A stretch of DNA of 64,000 nt from Collinsella sp. (GTDB taxonomy: Bacteria > Actinomycetota > Coriobacteriia > Coriobacteriales > Coriobacteriaceae), in the NCBI GenBank assembly GCA_019414245.1, contig DXMK01000015.1, forward strand, positions 62,001 to 126,000, in the 5' to 3' direction. Positions 1-8,755 of the stretch are shown piece after piece. Each line of letters begins with the position of its first letter. The stretch's first letter is position 1. Below the pieces are notes generated by a model. It saw only the letters and a list, made by a program, of their open reading frames with translations. It was not told the origin of the DNA and did not search any database. Position numbers and translations under genes: made by a program.

Positions 1-97
1 CGGCGCAAACCCGCGCTACCCGCTCATGAGCGAGATCAAGGAGCTCTACCTGGACGCCTACTACGGCCGCGAGCCTCAGGACTACGCCGTCTGCTAG
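1..97 (+). CDS. adhE: AdhE-type aldehyde/alcohol dehydrogenase, C-terminal fragment (5' end outside window)
   Basis: Only the last 31 codons are present, read in the frame that ends at TAG 95-97. They include GANPRYPLMSEIKELYLDAY, which matches the conserved C-terminal helix of the iron-dependent alcohol dehydrogenase half of bifunctional AdhE (acetyl-CoA to acetaldehyde to ethanol, fermentative NADH reoxidation). A stand-alone iron-containing alcohol dehydrogenase could end the same way, so the bifunctional assignment is inferred. The gene runs off the left edge and is followed by a strong hairpin. Confidence 0.75.
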   Translation, partial: GANPRYPLMSEIKELYLDAYYGREPQDYAVC

Positions 98-115
98 TTT
101 TAGCACGGTTTTTTG

Positions 116-152
116 CGGCGGGGGTGCACGGGTGTTTCACACACCCCCGCCG
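116..152 (+). terminator. Strong GC hairpin after adhE
   Basis: An 11-bp perfect stem (116-126 with 142-152) closes a 15-nt loop just after the adhE stop. No good T-tract follows, so it may be an RNA-stabilising or processing hairpin rather than an efficient intrinsic terminator. It lies 34 nt before the next start codon. Confidence 0.5.
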
Positions 153-185
153 TCGCTTCTATCGCATCGTTGAAAGGATGCAACC

Positions 186-950
186 ATGCTGCTACCCGAT
201 TCCAAGACCGAGCTCGTCCGCCGTGGCAACAAGGTCGTTTACGACCTGGGCGACAAGATCGTCAAGGTCTTTAACGAGACCAAGCCTGTCTCCGACGTGT
301 TCAACGAGGCTTTGAATCTTGCCCGCATCAATGAGTGCGGCATCCGCAGCCCCAAGGCTCTCGAGGTTTCCCAGCTCGAGAACGCCAACGGCTGGGCGCT
401 CGTGACCGAGAAGGTTCCGGGCACCACCCTTGCCGAGAAGATGACTGCCGAGCCCCAGCGCTTTGGTGAGTATCTCGAGATGTTCGTCGACCTCCAGATC
501 GAGATCCACGGCTACACCTCCCCGCTGCTCAACCGTCAGCGCGACAAGTTCGCCCGCATGATCGACAGCCTCGATCAGCTCAATGCCACCACGCGCTACA
601 ACCTTCAGGAGCGTCTGGACGGCATGACCAAGGAGTTCAAGGTCTGCCACGGCGACTTCAACCCCTCCAACGTCATCGTCGGCGACGACGGCCAGCTCTA
701 TGTGTGCGACTGGGCACACGCCACCCAGGGCTCCCCTGCCGCCGACGTTGCCACCACCTACCTGCTCTTCGCCCTCAACAGCAAGGATCAGGCCGAGGCC
801 TACCTGGAGCTCTACTGCGACCGCGCCGACATGCCCATGCAGGTCGTGCGTCAGTGGACGAGCATCGTCGCCGCTTCCGAGCTCGCTCGTAAGCGCAACG
901 TGAACGATGAGTTCCTGAAGAACTGGATCGACGTCGTCGATTATCAGTAA
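186..950 (+). CDS. APH/choline-kinase-like phosphotransferase family protein
   Basis: A 254-residue protein with a small-molecule kinase fold. The catalytic loop HGDFNPSNVIV lies near residues 155-165, and the Mg-binding segment VCDWAHATQGSPAADVA near 173-189 stands in for the usual D-x-D/DFG. These are the Brenner and metal motifs of aminoglycoside phosphotransferase and choline kinase families. The N-terminal half carries the expected nucleotide-binding beta strands but no textbook glycine loop. GAAAGGA lies about 8 nt before the ATG. The gene stands alone between two terminators, so context gives no substrate. An antibiotic-resistance role should not be assumed; many such orphan kinases phosphorylate sugars, choline or other metabolites. 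Confidence 0.8.
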   Translation: MLLPDSKTELVRRGNKVVYDLGDKIVKVFNETKPVSDVFNEALNLARINECGIRSPKALEVSQLENANGWALVTEKVPGTTLAEKMTAEPQRFGEYLEMFVDLQIEIHGYTSPLLNRQRDKFARMIDSLDQLNATTRYNLQERLDGMTKEFKVCHGDFNPSNVIVGDDGQLYVCDWAHATQGSPAADVATTYLLFALNSKDQAEAYLELYCDRADMPMQVVRQWTSIVAASELARKRNVNDEFLKNWIDVVDYQ

Positions 951-984
951 TATCTGAGCGATTTATTTCGCATCGGAGGCACAA

Positions 985-1020
985 GAAAACCCCGCAGCTC
1001 ATATGGGCTGTGGGGTTTTC
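985..1020. terminator. Bidirectional intrinsic terminator
   Basis: A 14-bp stem (985-998 with 1007-1020, one G-T pair) has A-rich and T-rich flanks on either side, as expected for a terminator working on both strands. It ends the phosphotransferase transcript and backs up the proS terminator on the other strand. Confidence 0.8.
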
Positions 1021-1051
1021 CTTTACCCATCGAGTTTATTCACGCAACAAA

Positions 1052-1094
1052 ATAGACTGCTCCGCATCTCTTCCTAAGAGAGATACGGAGCAGT
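1052..1094 (-). terminator. Intrinsic terminator of the pyrH-proS transcript
   Basis: On the minus strand a 16-bp stem (1079-1094 with 1056-1071, one wobble) is followed by a T-rich tract. It lies about 30 nt after the proS stop and closes the long pyrH-to-proS gene run. Confidence 0.75.
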
Positions 1095-1126
1095 CCCGCA
1101 ATTACATCTAATAGCAGAAACGTCGA

Positions 1127-2848
1127 TTAACGGCGGGCCGCCTTAACAAGCTCGGCAACCTTGGCGACGACCTCGTCAATCGCCACGTCCTCGCGCTCGC
1201 CCGTGGCACGGTCCTTGAGCTCAACGGTGCCATTCTTAAGGCCACGCTTGCCAAGCACCACCTGATACGGGAATCCCATAAGGTCGTTATCGGCAAACTT
1301 AAAGCCGGGACGCTCGTCACGGTCGTCGACGACGACCTCGATACCCTCGGCGCACAAGCCCTCGACGATTTGGTCGCAGACGGTTGCGCACTCCTCCTTC
1401 TTGGGATCGAGCGGAATCACAGCGACCTCGTACGGGGCAACGGAAACCGGCCAGACGATACCGTGCTCGTCGTTGTGCTGCTCCACGACGGCAGCAAGCG
1501 AGCGGGACACGCCCACGCCGTAACAACCCATGATAAGCGGCTTCTCCTTGCCGTCCTCGTCCATAAAGGTGGCGCCCATGGCCTCGGAATACTTGGTACC
1601 CAGCTGGAAGACCTGCGAGACCTCGATGCCGCGAGCAGCAGAGAGCGGCTTGCCGCAGTGCGGGCAGGGATCGCCGGCAACGACGGTGACCAGATCTGCC
1701 CACTCATCGACGGTAAAGTCGCGCTCGGGGCAGGCACCGGTAAAGTGATAATCGACCTCGTTGGCACCGCAGGCCCACTGCTTGGACTCGCGCAGGCTCT
1801 CGTCGCACACCAGACGGATGCCCTCGGGCAAGTTAACCGGTCCGATAAAGCCCTTGTGCAGACCGTAGGTCTGAAGCTCCTCGTCCGTCATCATGCGATA
1901 ACCCTTGCCAAAGACATGCTCGGCCTTGCAGTCGTTGAGCTCATGATCGCCCGGGACGATGGCCACGACGGGCTTGCCCTCGGCATCGATGAGCGCCAGG
2001 GACTTGCGCGTGCCGTTCTCGGGGAACCCAAAGAACTTAGCAACGGCCTCAATGGTGCCCATGCCCGGAGTCTCGACCTTGGTAAGCGTACCGTCACCGG
2101 GACCCTCAGTCACGACGACCTTGGTGCTTGCAGCCTCATCATCGGCGGCAAAACCGCAGTCATCGCAATAGACGAGAGAAGCCTCGCCGGCGTCGGCCAA
2201 AGCCATGTACTCGACGGAGGTATCGCCACCGATCTCGCCGGAGTCGGCAACGACGGGCAAGGCCTTGATGTAGCAGCGCTCGCAAATGTTAGCGTAGGCC
2301 TGCTTCATCTTGTCATACTCCTCCTGCAAGCTCTCCTGCGTGGCGGAGAAGCTGTAGGCATCCTTCATGATGAACTCGCGACCGCGCATCAGGCCAAAAC
2401 GGGGACGGAACTCGTCGCGGAACTTATCCTGGATGTGATAGAGGTTCACTGGCAGCTGCTTATAGGAGCGCAGCTCGTTGCGCACCAGGGCCGTGACGGT
2501 CTCCTCGTGCGTGGGGCCCAGCACGAACTCGCGACCATGACGGTCGTCAAAGCGCACAAGCTCCTTGCCATAGGCATCGATACGGCCGGACTCACGCCAC
2601 AACTCGGCGTCGACCATAATGGGCATCATAAGCTCCTGGGCGCCGGCGGCGTCCATCTCGTCGCGCACGATGTTCTCAATCTTGCGAATCGAGCGCCATG
2701 CGAGCGGCAGGTAGGAATACAGACCGGCGGCCTCCTTGCGGATCATGCCGGCACGGAGCAGCAGGCGGTGGCTGGCGAGCTCAGCGTCCGCCGGATCCTC
2801 TTTAAGCGTCGGCGCATAGAGCTTAGACATATACATTGCTCGGGTCAT
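1127..2848 (-). CDS. proS: Prolyl-tRNA synthetase (bacterial type, with editing insertion)
   Basis: A class II aminoacyl-tRNA synthetase that charges tRNA-Pro. The 573 residues match the long bacterial ProS. Visible are GPTHEE (about 111-116), motif 2 FRDEFRPRFGLMR (143-155), a long insertion between motifs 2 and 3 that corresponds to the YbaK-like editing domain, motif 3 starting at GCYGVGVSRS (about 441), and a C-terminal anticodon-binding domain. The ATG at 2848 directly follows the ispG stop, and its ribosome-binding site GAGGAG is formed by the last codons of ispG, so the two are translationally coupled. ATGs a few codons downstream are alternative starts. It is the last gene of the run and is followed by a terminator. 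Confidence 0.96.
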   Translation of the reverse strand: MTRAMYMSKLYAPTLKEDPADAELASHRLLLRAGMIRKEAAGLYSYLPLAWRSIRKIENIVRDEMDAAGAQELMMPIMVDAELWRESGRIDAYGKELVRFDDRHGREFVLGPTHEETVTALVRNELRSYKQLPVNLYHIQDKFRDEFRPRFGLMRGREFIMKDAYSFSATQESLQEEYDKMKQAYANICERCYIKALPVVADSGEIGGDTSVEYMALADAGEASLVYCDDCGFAADDEAASTKVVVTEGPGDGTLTKVETPGMGTIEAVAKFFGFPENGTRKSLALIDAEGKPVVAIVPGDHELNDCKAEHVFGKGYRMMTDEELQTYGLHKGFIGPVNLPEGIRLVCDESLRESKQWACGANEVDYHFTGACPERDFTVDEWADLVTVVAGDPCPHCGKPLSAARGIEVSQVFQLGTKYSEAMGATFMDEDGKEKPLIMGCYGVGVSRSLAAVVEQHNDEHGIVWPVSVAPYEVAVIPLDPKKEECATVCDQIVEGLCAEGIEVVVDDRDERPGFKFADNDLMGFPYQVVLGKRGLKNGTVELKDRATGEREDVAIDEVVAKVAELVKAARR

Positions 2849-3931
2849 TTATTTCTCCTCAATAAGCTTGTCGACCTCTGCCATAAGCGCGTCGACAATT
2901 TGGTCCTCAGCTACTTTACCAATGATCTGGCCATGCGAAAAGAGCAAGGCCTGACCACGTCCGCAAGCAACGCCCAGGTCGGCATCAGAAGCCTCGCCGG
3001 GGCCATTAACGGCACATCCCATGACGGCAATCGAAAGCGGCGCGGAATAGTTCTTAAGCCGCTCGGTGACCTCCTCGGCGATGGGAATGAGGTTAACCTG
3101 GCAGCGGGCGCACGTGGGGCACGAGACAATCTCGGGACCACGGCGACGCAGGCCCAGCGACTGTAGAATTCCCCAGGCGACCGGCGGCTCCTCAACCGGA
3201 TCGGCCGTGAGCGACACACGCATGGTGTCGCCGATGCCTTCGGAAAGCAAGATACCCAAGCCTACAGAGCTCTTGATGGTGCCCTGAAGCTTGGTCCCCG
3301 CCTCCGTCACGCCCAGGTGAAGCGGAACGTGGGGAATCTCACGTGACAGGGCTCGATAGGTATCGAGCGTCGTTTGCACGCTATGGGCCTTGGCCGAAAG
3401 CACAATGTTCGTAAAGCCGCGATCCTCAAAGTGCTTGACGAAGCGCTCGCTCGACATCACGAGCTTTTCGGGCTGCGTGAGGTCGTCGCGCTCGGCAATA
3501 TCTTGCTCAAGCGAGCCCGCGTTCACGCCAATGCGAATCGCACAGCCCGCGGCACCCGCAGCATCGATCACCGCGTCAACCTTGGCCCAATCGCCGATAT
3601 TGCCGGGATTGATGCGCAGCTTGGCGGCACCGGCCTCAACGGCACCAATGGCGAGCTTATGGTTAAAGTGGATATCGGCGACAATGGGCACCGGAGACTC
3701 GGCACAGATGGTGCGGAAGCCCTCAAGCGCGGCCTCGGAGGGCACGCTCACGCGCACGATATCGCAGCCAGCCTGCGCCAACGCGCACACTTGCGCAAGC
3801 GTTGCCTGGGTATCAGCGGTATCGGTGCAGGTCATAGATTGGACCACCACCGGCGCGCCGCCACCGATCTGCACGCCGCCCACATGCACGGGGCGCGTCA
3901 GCTCGCGAGGCAAAGGATGGGATAAAGACAA
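2849..3931 (-). CDS. ispG: 4-hydroxy-3-methylbut-2-enyl diphosphate synthase (MEP pathway)
   Basis: IspG/GcpE converts MEcPP to HMBPP using a [4Fe-4S] cluster. The cluster ligands are visible as SCPTCARC near residues 268-273 and MGCAVNGPGE near 302-311; the N-terminal part is the TIM-barrel with the motif QSMTCTDT. The chosen start is TTG at 3931, giving 360 residues, a normal IspG length. AGGGGAG lies 8 nt upstream, just after the rseP stop, and a longer frame would overlap rseP by more than 70 nt. GTG at 3940 is possible but has no spaced ribosome-binding site. It sits between rseP and proS, with dxr of the same pathway two genes upstream. Confidence 0.95.
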   Translation of the reverse strand: MSLSHPLPRELTRPVHVGGVQIGGGAPVVVQSMTCTDTADTQATLAQVCALAQAGCDIVRVSVPSEAALEGFRTICAESPVPIVADIHFNHKLAIGAVEAGAAKLRINPGNIGDWAKVDAVIDAAGAAGCAIRIGVNAGSLEQDIAERDDLTQPEKLVMSSERFVKHFEDRGFTNIVLSAKAHSVQTTLDTYRALSREIPHVPLHLGVTEAGTKLQGTIKSSVGLGILLSEGIGDTMRVSLTADPVEEPPVAWGILQSLGLRRRGPEIVSCPTCARCQVNLIPIAEEVTERLKNYSAPLSIAVMGCAVNGPGEASDADLGVACGRGQALLFSHGQIIGKVAEDQIVDALMAEVDKLIEEK

Positions 3932-3944
3932 TCCAAACACTCCC

Positions 3945-5306
3945 CTACAAAATAAATCGAAGGATGTCGGAACGAAGCATATAGACAAACAGCAGCGCAA
4001 AGAGCGCGATGCCCACATAGCTCACAATCGTCTGGACCTTGAGCGGAAGCTCGCGGCCCGCAATCTTTTGAATGATCTCGATGACCAGCTTGCCGCCATC
4101 GAGTGGCGGGATGGGCAGCAGGTTCATAAAGCCAAGCGAGAATGAAATGAGGGCGGCAAACGAAAGGAACGTGGCAGGGCCGGCAGCAGCAGCCTGTGAG
4201 GACATAACGCTAATACCCACGATCGAAGAGGACTGATCGAGAATCTCCATCGTATGCTGCGGCTGGAGCAGGCGCATCACGCCCTCCGCTGTCTGCACAA
4301 CATAGGAGAACGACAGGCGAGCCGACGTGATGGGGTCTAAACGGACCACCTGCGTAGAGGCATACACACCTAGGCGATCGTCCTCTTTGAGCGCAACCGT
4401 GGTCGAATGCTGCTTGCCGTCACGCTCGTACTCAATGGCGATATCGACCTTACCGGCAGCCTTGCCGATGGCATCGTAAACGTCCATCCAGGTAGAGCAC
4501 GATACTCCGTCAACCGAAAGGATCGCGTCGCCGCCCTCGATACCCGCCTTGGCGGCAATAGACCCCTCGTCAACCTGACCGATCACGTTGGTATCCATCG
4601 GCACGGTGACACCCGCAATGGAGTAGATGCTCATAAGCAGCAAAAAGCCCGTCAGGATATTGACGAGAATGCCCGCGAGCAGCATAAAGGCGCGCTTGAG
4701 AAAACCCTGGCCCAGATAGGTATGCGAACGCTCTTGCGCAAGGAACTCGGCTTCGCCGCACGGCAGCTCCCACACATCGCCCTCGGTAGTCGCATGCTCT
4801 CGATCGAAACGGCGGCCGTCAAAGGTGGTGTAACCCGCCGCGTCTCGCGGCAGCGTCTGATACTTGGTGGGATAGTAGCTCGGCGAGGGCTTCTCCCCTT
4901 CCTCATACCAAGGCGCGATAGAGCCCCAACCCAAGAGCAAGGCGCATGCCTCGAGCACAACCTCCTCGGATAGCTCGAGCTCGACAGCAAGGTCGGCCAC
5001 GGTCACGCGACCATGACGATAGATAGCCGCGAGCACGCGATCGGCACACGAGACGTCGGTCGGATCCATACCGCAGATGGCAGCGTAGCCACCCAGCAGC
5101 AGCGGAGTCACGCCAAACTTGGTTCCAATGCGACGCGACGTGTAATGGATGTCAAAGCGGCAAGGCAGGCCCAAAAAGAACTCGGTCACACGGACGCCGC
5201 AGGCACGCGCCGCCAAAAAGTGGCCGCCCTCGTGCAAAAACACGAGGACGGAAAGCATCAGCAGGCCCCAAAAGACCGATGAGAGAACGCTCAGAACAGT
5301 ATCCAT
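3945..5306 (-). CDS. rseP: RseP-type site-2 membrane metalloprotease (M50) with large inserted domain
   Basis: An intramembrane zinc protease that cleaves regulatory membrane proteins such as anti-sigma factors. The first membrane helix carries HEGGH (residues 25-29 from the ATG at 5306); a second helix near residue 210 has the AGxxxN-type segment; a PDZ domain follows (VDEGSIAAKAGI to LGVYAS); and the third metal-binding motif LLPIPPLDGGKL lies near the C terminus. About 120 residues sit between the first helix region and the second helix and include a winged-helix-like stretch (RVLAAIYRHGRVTVADLAVE). TTG at 5321 would add five residues, but neither start has an ideal ribosome-binding site. 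The dxr-rseP-ispG order is common in Gram-positives. Confidence 0.9.
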   Translation of the reverse strand: MDTVLSVLSSVFWGLLMLSVLVFLHEGGHFLAARACGVRVTEFFLGLPCRFDIHYTSRRIGTKFGVTPLLLGGYAAICGMDPTDVSCADRVLAAIYRHGRVTVADLAVELELSEEVVLEACALLLGWGSIAPWYEEGEKPSPSYYPTKYQTLPRDAAGYTTFDGRRFDREHATTEGDVWELPCGEAEFLAQERSHTYLGQGFLKRAFMLLAGILVNILTGFLLLMSIYSIAGVTVPMDTNVIGQVDEGSIAAKAGIEGGDAILSVDGVSCSTWMDVYDAIGKAAGKVDIAIEYERDGKQHSTTVALKEDDRLGVYASTQVVRLDPITSARLSFSYVVQTAEGVMRLLQPQHTMEILDQSSSIVGISVMSSQAAAAGPATFLSFAALISFSLGFMNLLPIPPLDGGKLVIEIIQKIAGRELPLKVQTIVSYVGIALFALLFVYMLRSDILRFIL

Positions 5307-5331
5307 AAAACGAAAAAGCAATCCTTATGGG

Positions 5332-6519
5332 TTAGGAACGGGTTGCGGCGAGCACCTGCGCAGCCTTTTCACGCGCCCATGCATCGATGTCGTGAAGCTG
5401 CTCAAACGAATCGACCGCCTGCATATCGTGGGAATCCATGCAGGATTCCACAATGCGATCGATATCGGTAAAGCTGCAGCCATCGTGCAGGAAGGCATCG
5501 ACGGCGACCTCGTTGGCGGCATTGAGCACGCACGGCATGGTGCCACCCGTCTTGCCGGCACGTTCGGCCAGTGCCAGACAGCGGAAGGTATCCATGTCGG
5601 CAGCATCAAACGTGAGCTGCCCCAGCTCGCGGAAATCGATACGAGGCGCCAGGGTATCCCAACGCTCGGGATACGAGAACGCGAACTGGATGGGAATACG
5701 CATGTCGGAAGCACCGAGATGCGCCATCACGGAGCCGTCGGCGAACTCGACCATAGAGTGAATCTTGGACTGACGCTGCACGACCACGTTAATGAAATCG
5801 AGGTCGCAGTTAAACAGATGCATGGCCTCAATGCGCTCCAGGCCCTTGTTCATGAGGGTGGCGGAGTCGATGGTGATCTTGGCACCCATGGCCCACGTGG
5901 GATGTGCGAGGGCATCGGCACGCGTCACGCGGTCGAGCTCGTCGCGGGTGCGGCCAAAGAACGGACCGCCCGAGCAGGTGAGCCAAATACAATGAGCCTC
6001 GCGTGGGTTCTCCCCCAGATAGCACTGGTAGATGGCGGAGTGCTCAGAGTCGACTGGAATAAGCTGGCCCGGTTGCGCCAACGGCATAAGCAAGTCGCCG
6101 CCGACGACGAGGGACTCCTTGTTGGCAAGGGCAAGACGCTTATTTGAGGTCAAGGCCGCATGGCTCGCCTCGAGACCAGCGGCGCCCACAATAGCAACGA
6201 GCACGCAGTCGACATCGTCGCGACGCGCGAGCTCGCAAACCGCCTGCGCGCCAAGGCCAAGCTTCGTTCCCTCGGGCAACTCCTGCAGCACGGCGTCATC
6301 GCCATGAGCGACATCGGCTACGGCAACCGCCGGAACCGAGAACTCGCGGGCAGCGGCAACAAGCTCGGAGGTGCTGGAGTTAACGGACAGCGCCGTCACC
6401 TGCAGGCGATCGGCATGCTGGCGGCACACATCGAGCGCCTGGGTGCCGATGGAGCCGGTACAACCCAGGATGGCAACACGGAGGCGTCCATCGGGGCCAT
6501 ACGTCGTCTGGAATGACAT
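5332..6519 (-). CDS. dxr: 1-deoxy-D-xylulose 5-phosphate reductoisomerase (MEP pathway)
   Basis: Dxr/IspC converts DXP to MEP with NADPH and a divalent metal. The NADPH fold begins with ILGCTGSIGTQAL (about 17-29). The active-site region contains LANKESLVVGG and LMNKGLERIEAMHLF, both hallmark motifs, and the 395-residue length is standard. The ATG overlaps the cdsA stop as TAATG, with GGAGG 9 nt upstream inside cdsA. Together with ispG it supplies isoprenoid precursors, which uppS in the same run uses for undecaprenyl phosphate. Confidence 0.96.
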   Translation of the reverse strand: MSFQTTYGPDGRLRVAILGCTGSIGTQALDVCRQHADRLQVTALSVNSSTSELVAAAREFSVPAVAVADVAHGDDAVLQELPEGTKLGLGAQAVCELARRDDVDCVLVAIVGAAGLEASHAALTSNKRLALANKESLVVGGDLLMPLAQPGQLIPVDSEHSAIYQCYLGENPREAHCIWLTCSGGPFFGRTRDELDRVTRADALAHPTWAMGAKITIDSATLMNKGLERIEAMHLFNCDLDFINVVVQRQSKIHSMVEFADGSVMAHLGASDMRIPIQFAFSYPERWDTLAPRIDFRELGQLTFDAADMDTFRCLALAERAGKTGGTMPCVLNAANEVAVDAFLHDGCSFTDIDRIVESCMDSHDMQAVDSFEQLHDIDAWAREKAAQVLAATRS

Positions 6520-7418
6520 TACAGCACGCCTCCGATCATCAGCATCAGCTGCGCGGTGATGCAGCCGAAGATAAGCGAATCGCTACGATCGAGCATGCCG
6601 CCGTGGCCCGGGATAAGGTTGCCGGAATCCTTGACGCCCACACCGCGCTTGATGCGCGACTCGATAAGGTCGCCGATAACGCCCAGAATGGACACGACCA
6701 CGCCGCACAGCAGCGCATAGGGCAGGCTGAGCTTGAAGAAATGCGTCGCCCACAGGATGAGCCAAATCAAAACCGAGCCCAGGATGCCGCCAACAAACCC
6801 CTCCCAGCTCTTTTTGGGAGAGATCTTGGGAACCATCTTGTGTTTGCCGATACGGCTACCCACGATATAGGCAAACGAATCGGAGACCCAGAGAGACGCG
6901 CAAACACCCACCGAAAGCAGGGCGCCGGCAAAACCGGGCACGGCATCGCGCAGCAGCACGATAGCCGACAGCATAAAACCGGTGTAGATGGGACCCATGA
7001 GTGTCACGGCAACATCGGATATGCGGGTACGCGGCGACCAGACATACCAAATGCCCACAGCGAGCATCAGGGCAAAAAGCAGGGCATTCAGCAGCATCGA
7101 ATCGCCCAACGCCGACAGCGGAAAGAGCACGGCGGCAGCGATACCCATGCGCTCGTTAGCCATCTTGCCATCGAGCCTTGTCATACGGAAAAACTCATAG
7201 CAGCACAGACCGCTCATGACGGAAACAAAGATGGCCGTGGGCACGATACCCAAAACCAGGCACAGGATAAAGACAACGGCGTAGACGATACCGGCGGCGG
7301 CACGGGTAATAAAGCCCGCCAGCCACGAACCGGAACCGCTCTTCGCTGCAGGCGCTCCCGCAGTAGTAGCTTTGCGCGCAGGCGTCTTGGGAGCAGATGC
7401 CTTGGGACGATCGGACAC
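6519..7418 (-). CDS. cdsA: Phosphatidate cytidylyltransferase (CDP-diacylglycerol synthase)
   Basis: An integral membrane enzyme that makes CDP-diacylglycerol from phosphatidic acid and CTP, the branch point of phospholipid synthesis. The family signature is complete near the C terminus: SRIKRGVGVKDSGNLIPGHG followed by GMLDRSDS. Seven to eight hydrophobic segments precede it. The first 35 residues form a Lys/Ala/Pro-rich low-complexity cytoplasmic extension, which is longer than usual. The start is GTG at 7418, with GAGG 7 nt upstream overlapping the end of uppS. Confidence 0.95.
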   Translation of the reverse strand: MSDRPKASAPKTPARKATTAGAPAAKSGSGSWLAGFITRAAAGIVYAVVFILCLVLGIVPTAIFVSVMSGLCCYEFFRMTRLDGKMANERMGIAAAVLFPLSALGDSMLLNALLFALMLAVGIWYVWSPRTRISDVAVTLMGPIYTGFMLSAIVLLRDAVPGFAGALLSVGVCASLWVSDSFAYIVGSRIGKHKMVPKISPKKSWEGFVGGILGSVLIWLILWATHFFKLSLPYALLCGVVVSILGVIGDLIESRIKRGVGVKDSGNLIPGHGGMLDRSDSLIFGCITAQLMLMIGGVL

Positions 7419-7420
7419 GA

Positions 7421-8215
7421 TTAAGCCTCCTCGGTCTTGCTCAGTCCACCAAACCTACGGTCACGGCCCTGATAGGCCAAAATGGCGTCGACAAGGCCCC
7501 AACGATCAAAGTCGGGCCAATAGGTATCGGTGACGTAGAACTCGGAATAAGCTACCTGCCACAGCAGATAGTTCGAAAGGCGCAGCTCACCAGAGGTGCG
7601 AATCACAAGCTCAGGATCGGGAAGACCGGCGGTATAGAGGTGGGAAGCCACCATGTCGTCATCAATTGCGGCAGGATCGATCTTACCGGCGGCAACGTCG
7701 AGTGCGATCTGACGGACAGCGCGGGTAATCTCGGCACGCGCGCCGTAGTTGACGGCAAGCGCCAGCGTCATACCGGTGTGATCGGCGCACTCGGCAAGAC
7801 CGCGTTCAAAAACGTCGCGGGTCTTCTTGGGCAGCGCGGAAATATCACCCAAAAAGACAACGCGCACGTTTTCGCGCTTCAGAAGCGGCAACTCGTCGAT
7901 GAACGTCTTGGCAAACAGGTGCATCAAGACGTTGACCTCATGCTGCGGGCGGTTCCAGTTTTCGGTAGAAAACGCATAGGCCGAAAGCACGTCGACGCCC
8001 AGGCGCACGCAGGCGGTAATGATCTCGCGCAGCGAGACGATACCCGCCTTGTGGCCCTCAGTGCGTGCAAGACCGCGCGACGTGGCCCAACGACCGTTGC
8101 CGTCCATGATGCACGAGATATGGTGCGGAATGTTATTGAGGTCAAGGTCGGAAAAACCGACGCCCGCAGGGGCGTCGGCAAAGTACTCGACCAGTTTATG
8201 CTCGTCGTATTGCAC
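7421..8215 (-). CDS. uppS: Isoprenyl transferase (undecaprenyl diphosphate synthase family)
   Basis: A cis-prenyltransferase that elongates farnesyl diphosphate with IPP to the lipid carrier for peptidoglycan and surface polymers. The N-terminal signature HHISCIMDGNGRWA contains the catalytic Asp (about residue 38); GHKAG and the downstream ENWNRP are also family motifs. The C-terminal RTSGELRLSNYLLWQ and SEFYVTD segments are intact. The start is GTG at 8215, just after the frr stop with GGAGA upstream. Placement between frr and cdsA is the usual pyrH-frr-uppS-cdsA-dxr order. Confidence 0.95.
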   Translation of the reverse strand: MQYDEHKLVEYFADAPAGVGFSDLDLNNIPHHISCIMDGNGRWATSRGLARTEGHKAGIVSLREIITACVRLGVDVLSAYAFSTENWNRPQHEVNVLMHLFAKTFIDELPLLKRENVRVVFLGDISALPKKTRDVFERGLAECADHTGMTLALAVNYGARAEITRAVRQIALDVAAGKIDPAAIDDDMVASHLYTAGLPDPELVIRTSGELRLSNYLLWQVAYSEFYVTDTYWPDFDRWGLVDAILAYQGRDRRFGGLSKTEEA

Positions 8216-8216
8216 C

Positions 8217-8753
8217 TTAGATCTCCATGACCTCGGCTTCTTTTTCCTTCAGAAGCTCCTCGACCTTGGCGACATACTCATCGGTGTGCTTCTGGACCTT
8301 AGCCTGCTCGCGACGGACATCGTCCTCGGTGAGCTCCTCATCGCGCTCGAGCTTGTTGTTGAAGTCGCGACGGATGTTACGGATAGACACCTTGGCCTGC
8401 TCGGCGTACTCGCGGCACTCCTTGACGAGCTCGCGACGGCGCTCCTCGGTGGGAGCCGGGAACGGCAGACGAACCACGGTGCCATCGGAGTTGGGGGTAA
8501 TACCCAGATCGGAAGCGCCGATGGCCTTGACGATAGCGTTGATGAGTGCCTTGTCCCACGGCTCGATGAGCAGCATGTGGGCCTCGGGGGTCTTGACGGC
8601 GGCAACCTGCGTGACCGGCGTGGGAACACCGTAATAATCGACGGTGATGTCGGACAGAATGTTGGCATTGGCGCGGCCGGTACGGACCTTGGAGAAGTTA
8701 TGCTTGAGGGACTCGAGCGACTTGTCCATGTGGGCGGTGATGTTCTCTGCCAT
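8217..8753 (-). CDS. frr: Ribosome recycling factor
   Basis: RRF splits post-termination ribosomes together with EF-G. The 178-residue protein has the N-terminal helix (HMDKSLESLKHNFSKVRTGR), the small beta domain with the DYYGVPTPV motif, and the long C-terminal helices of domain I (EERRRELVKECREYAE). The length is close to the usual 185. The ATG lies 2 nt after the pyrH stop, and the ribosome-binding site CAGGAGG is inside pyrH, so translation is coupled. Confidence 0.96.
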   Translation of the reverse strand: MAENITAHMDKSLESLKHNFSKVRTGRANANILSDITVDYYGVPTPVTQVAAVKTPEAHMLLIEPWDKALINAIVKAIGASDLGITPNSDGTVVRLPFPAPTEERRRELVKECREYAEQAKVSIRNIRRDFNNKLERDEELTEDDVRREQAKVQKHTDEYVAKVEELLKEKEAEVMEI

Positions 8754-8755
8754 GC

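Noticed and set aside
192..719. Minus-strand open frame inside the phosphotransferase gene
   Set aside because: Shadow frame; the plus-strand product has the complete HGDFNPSNV and metal motifs.
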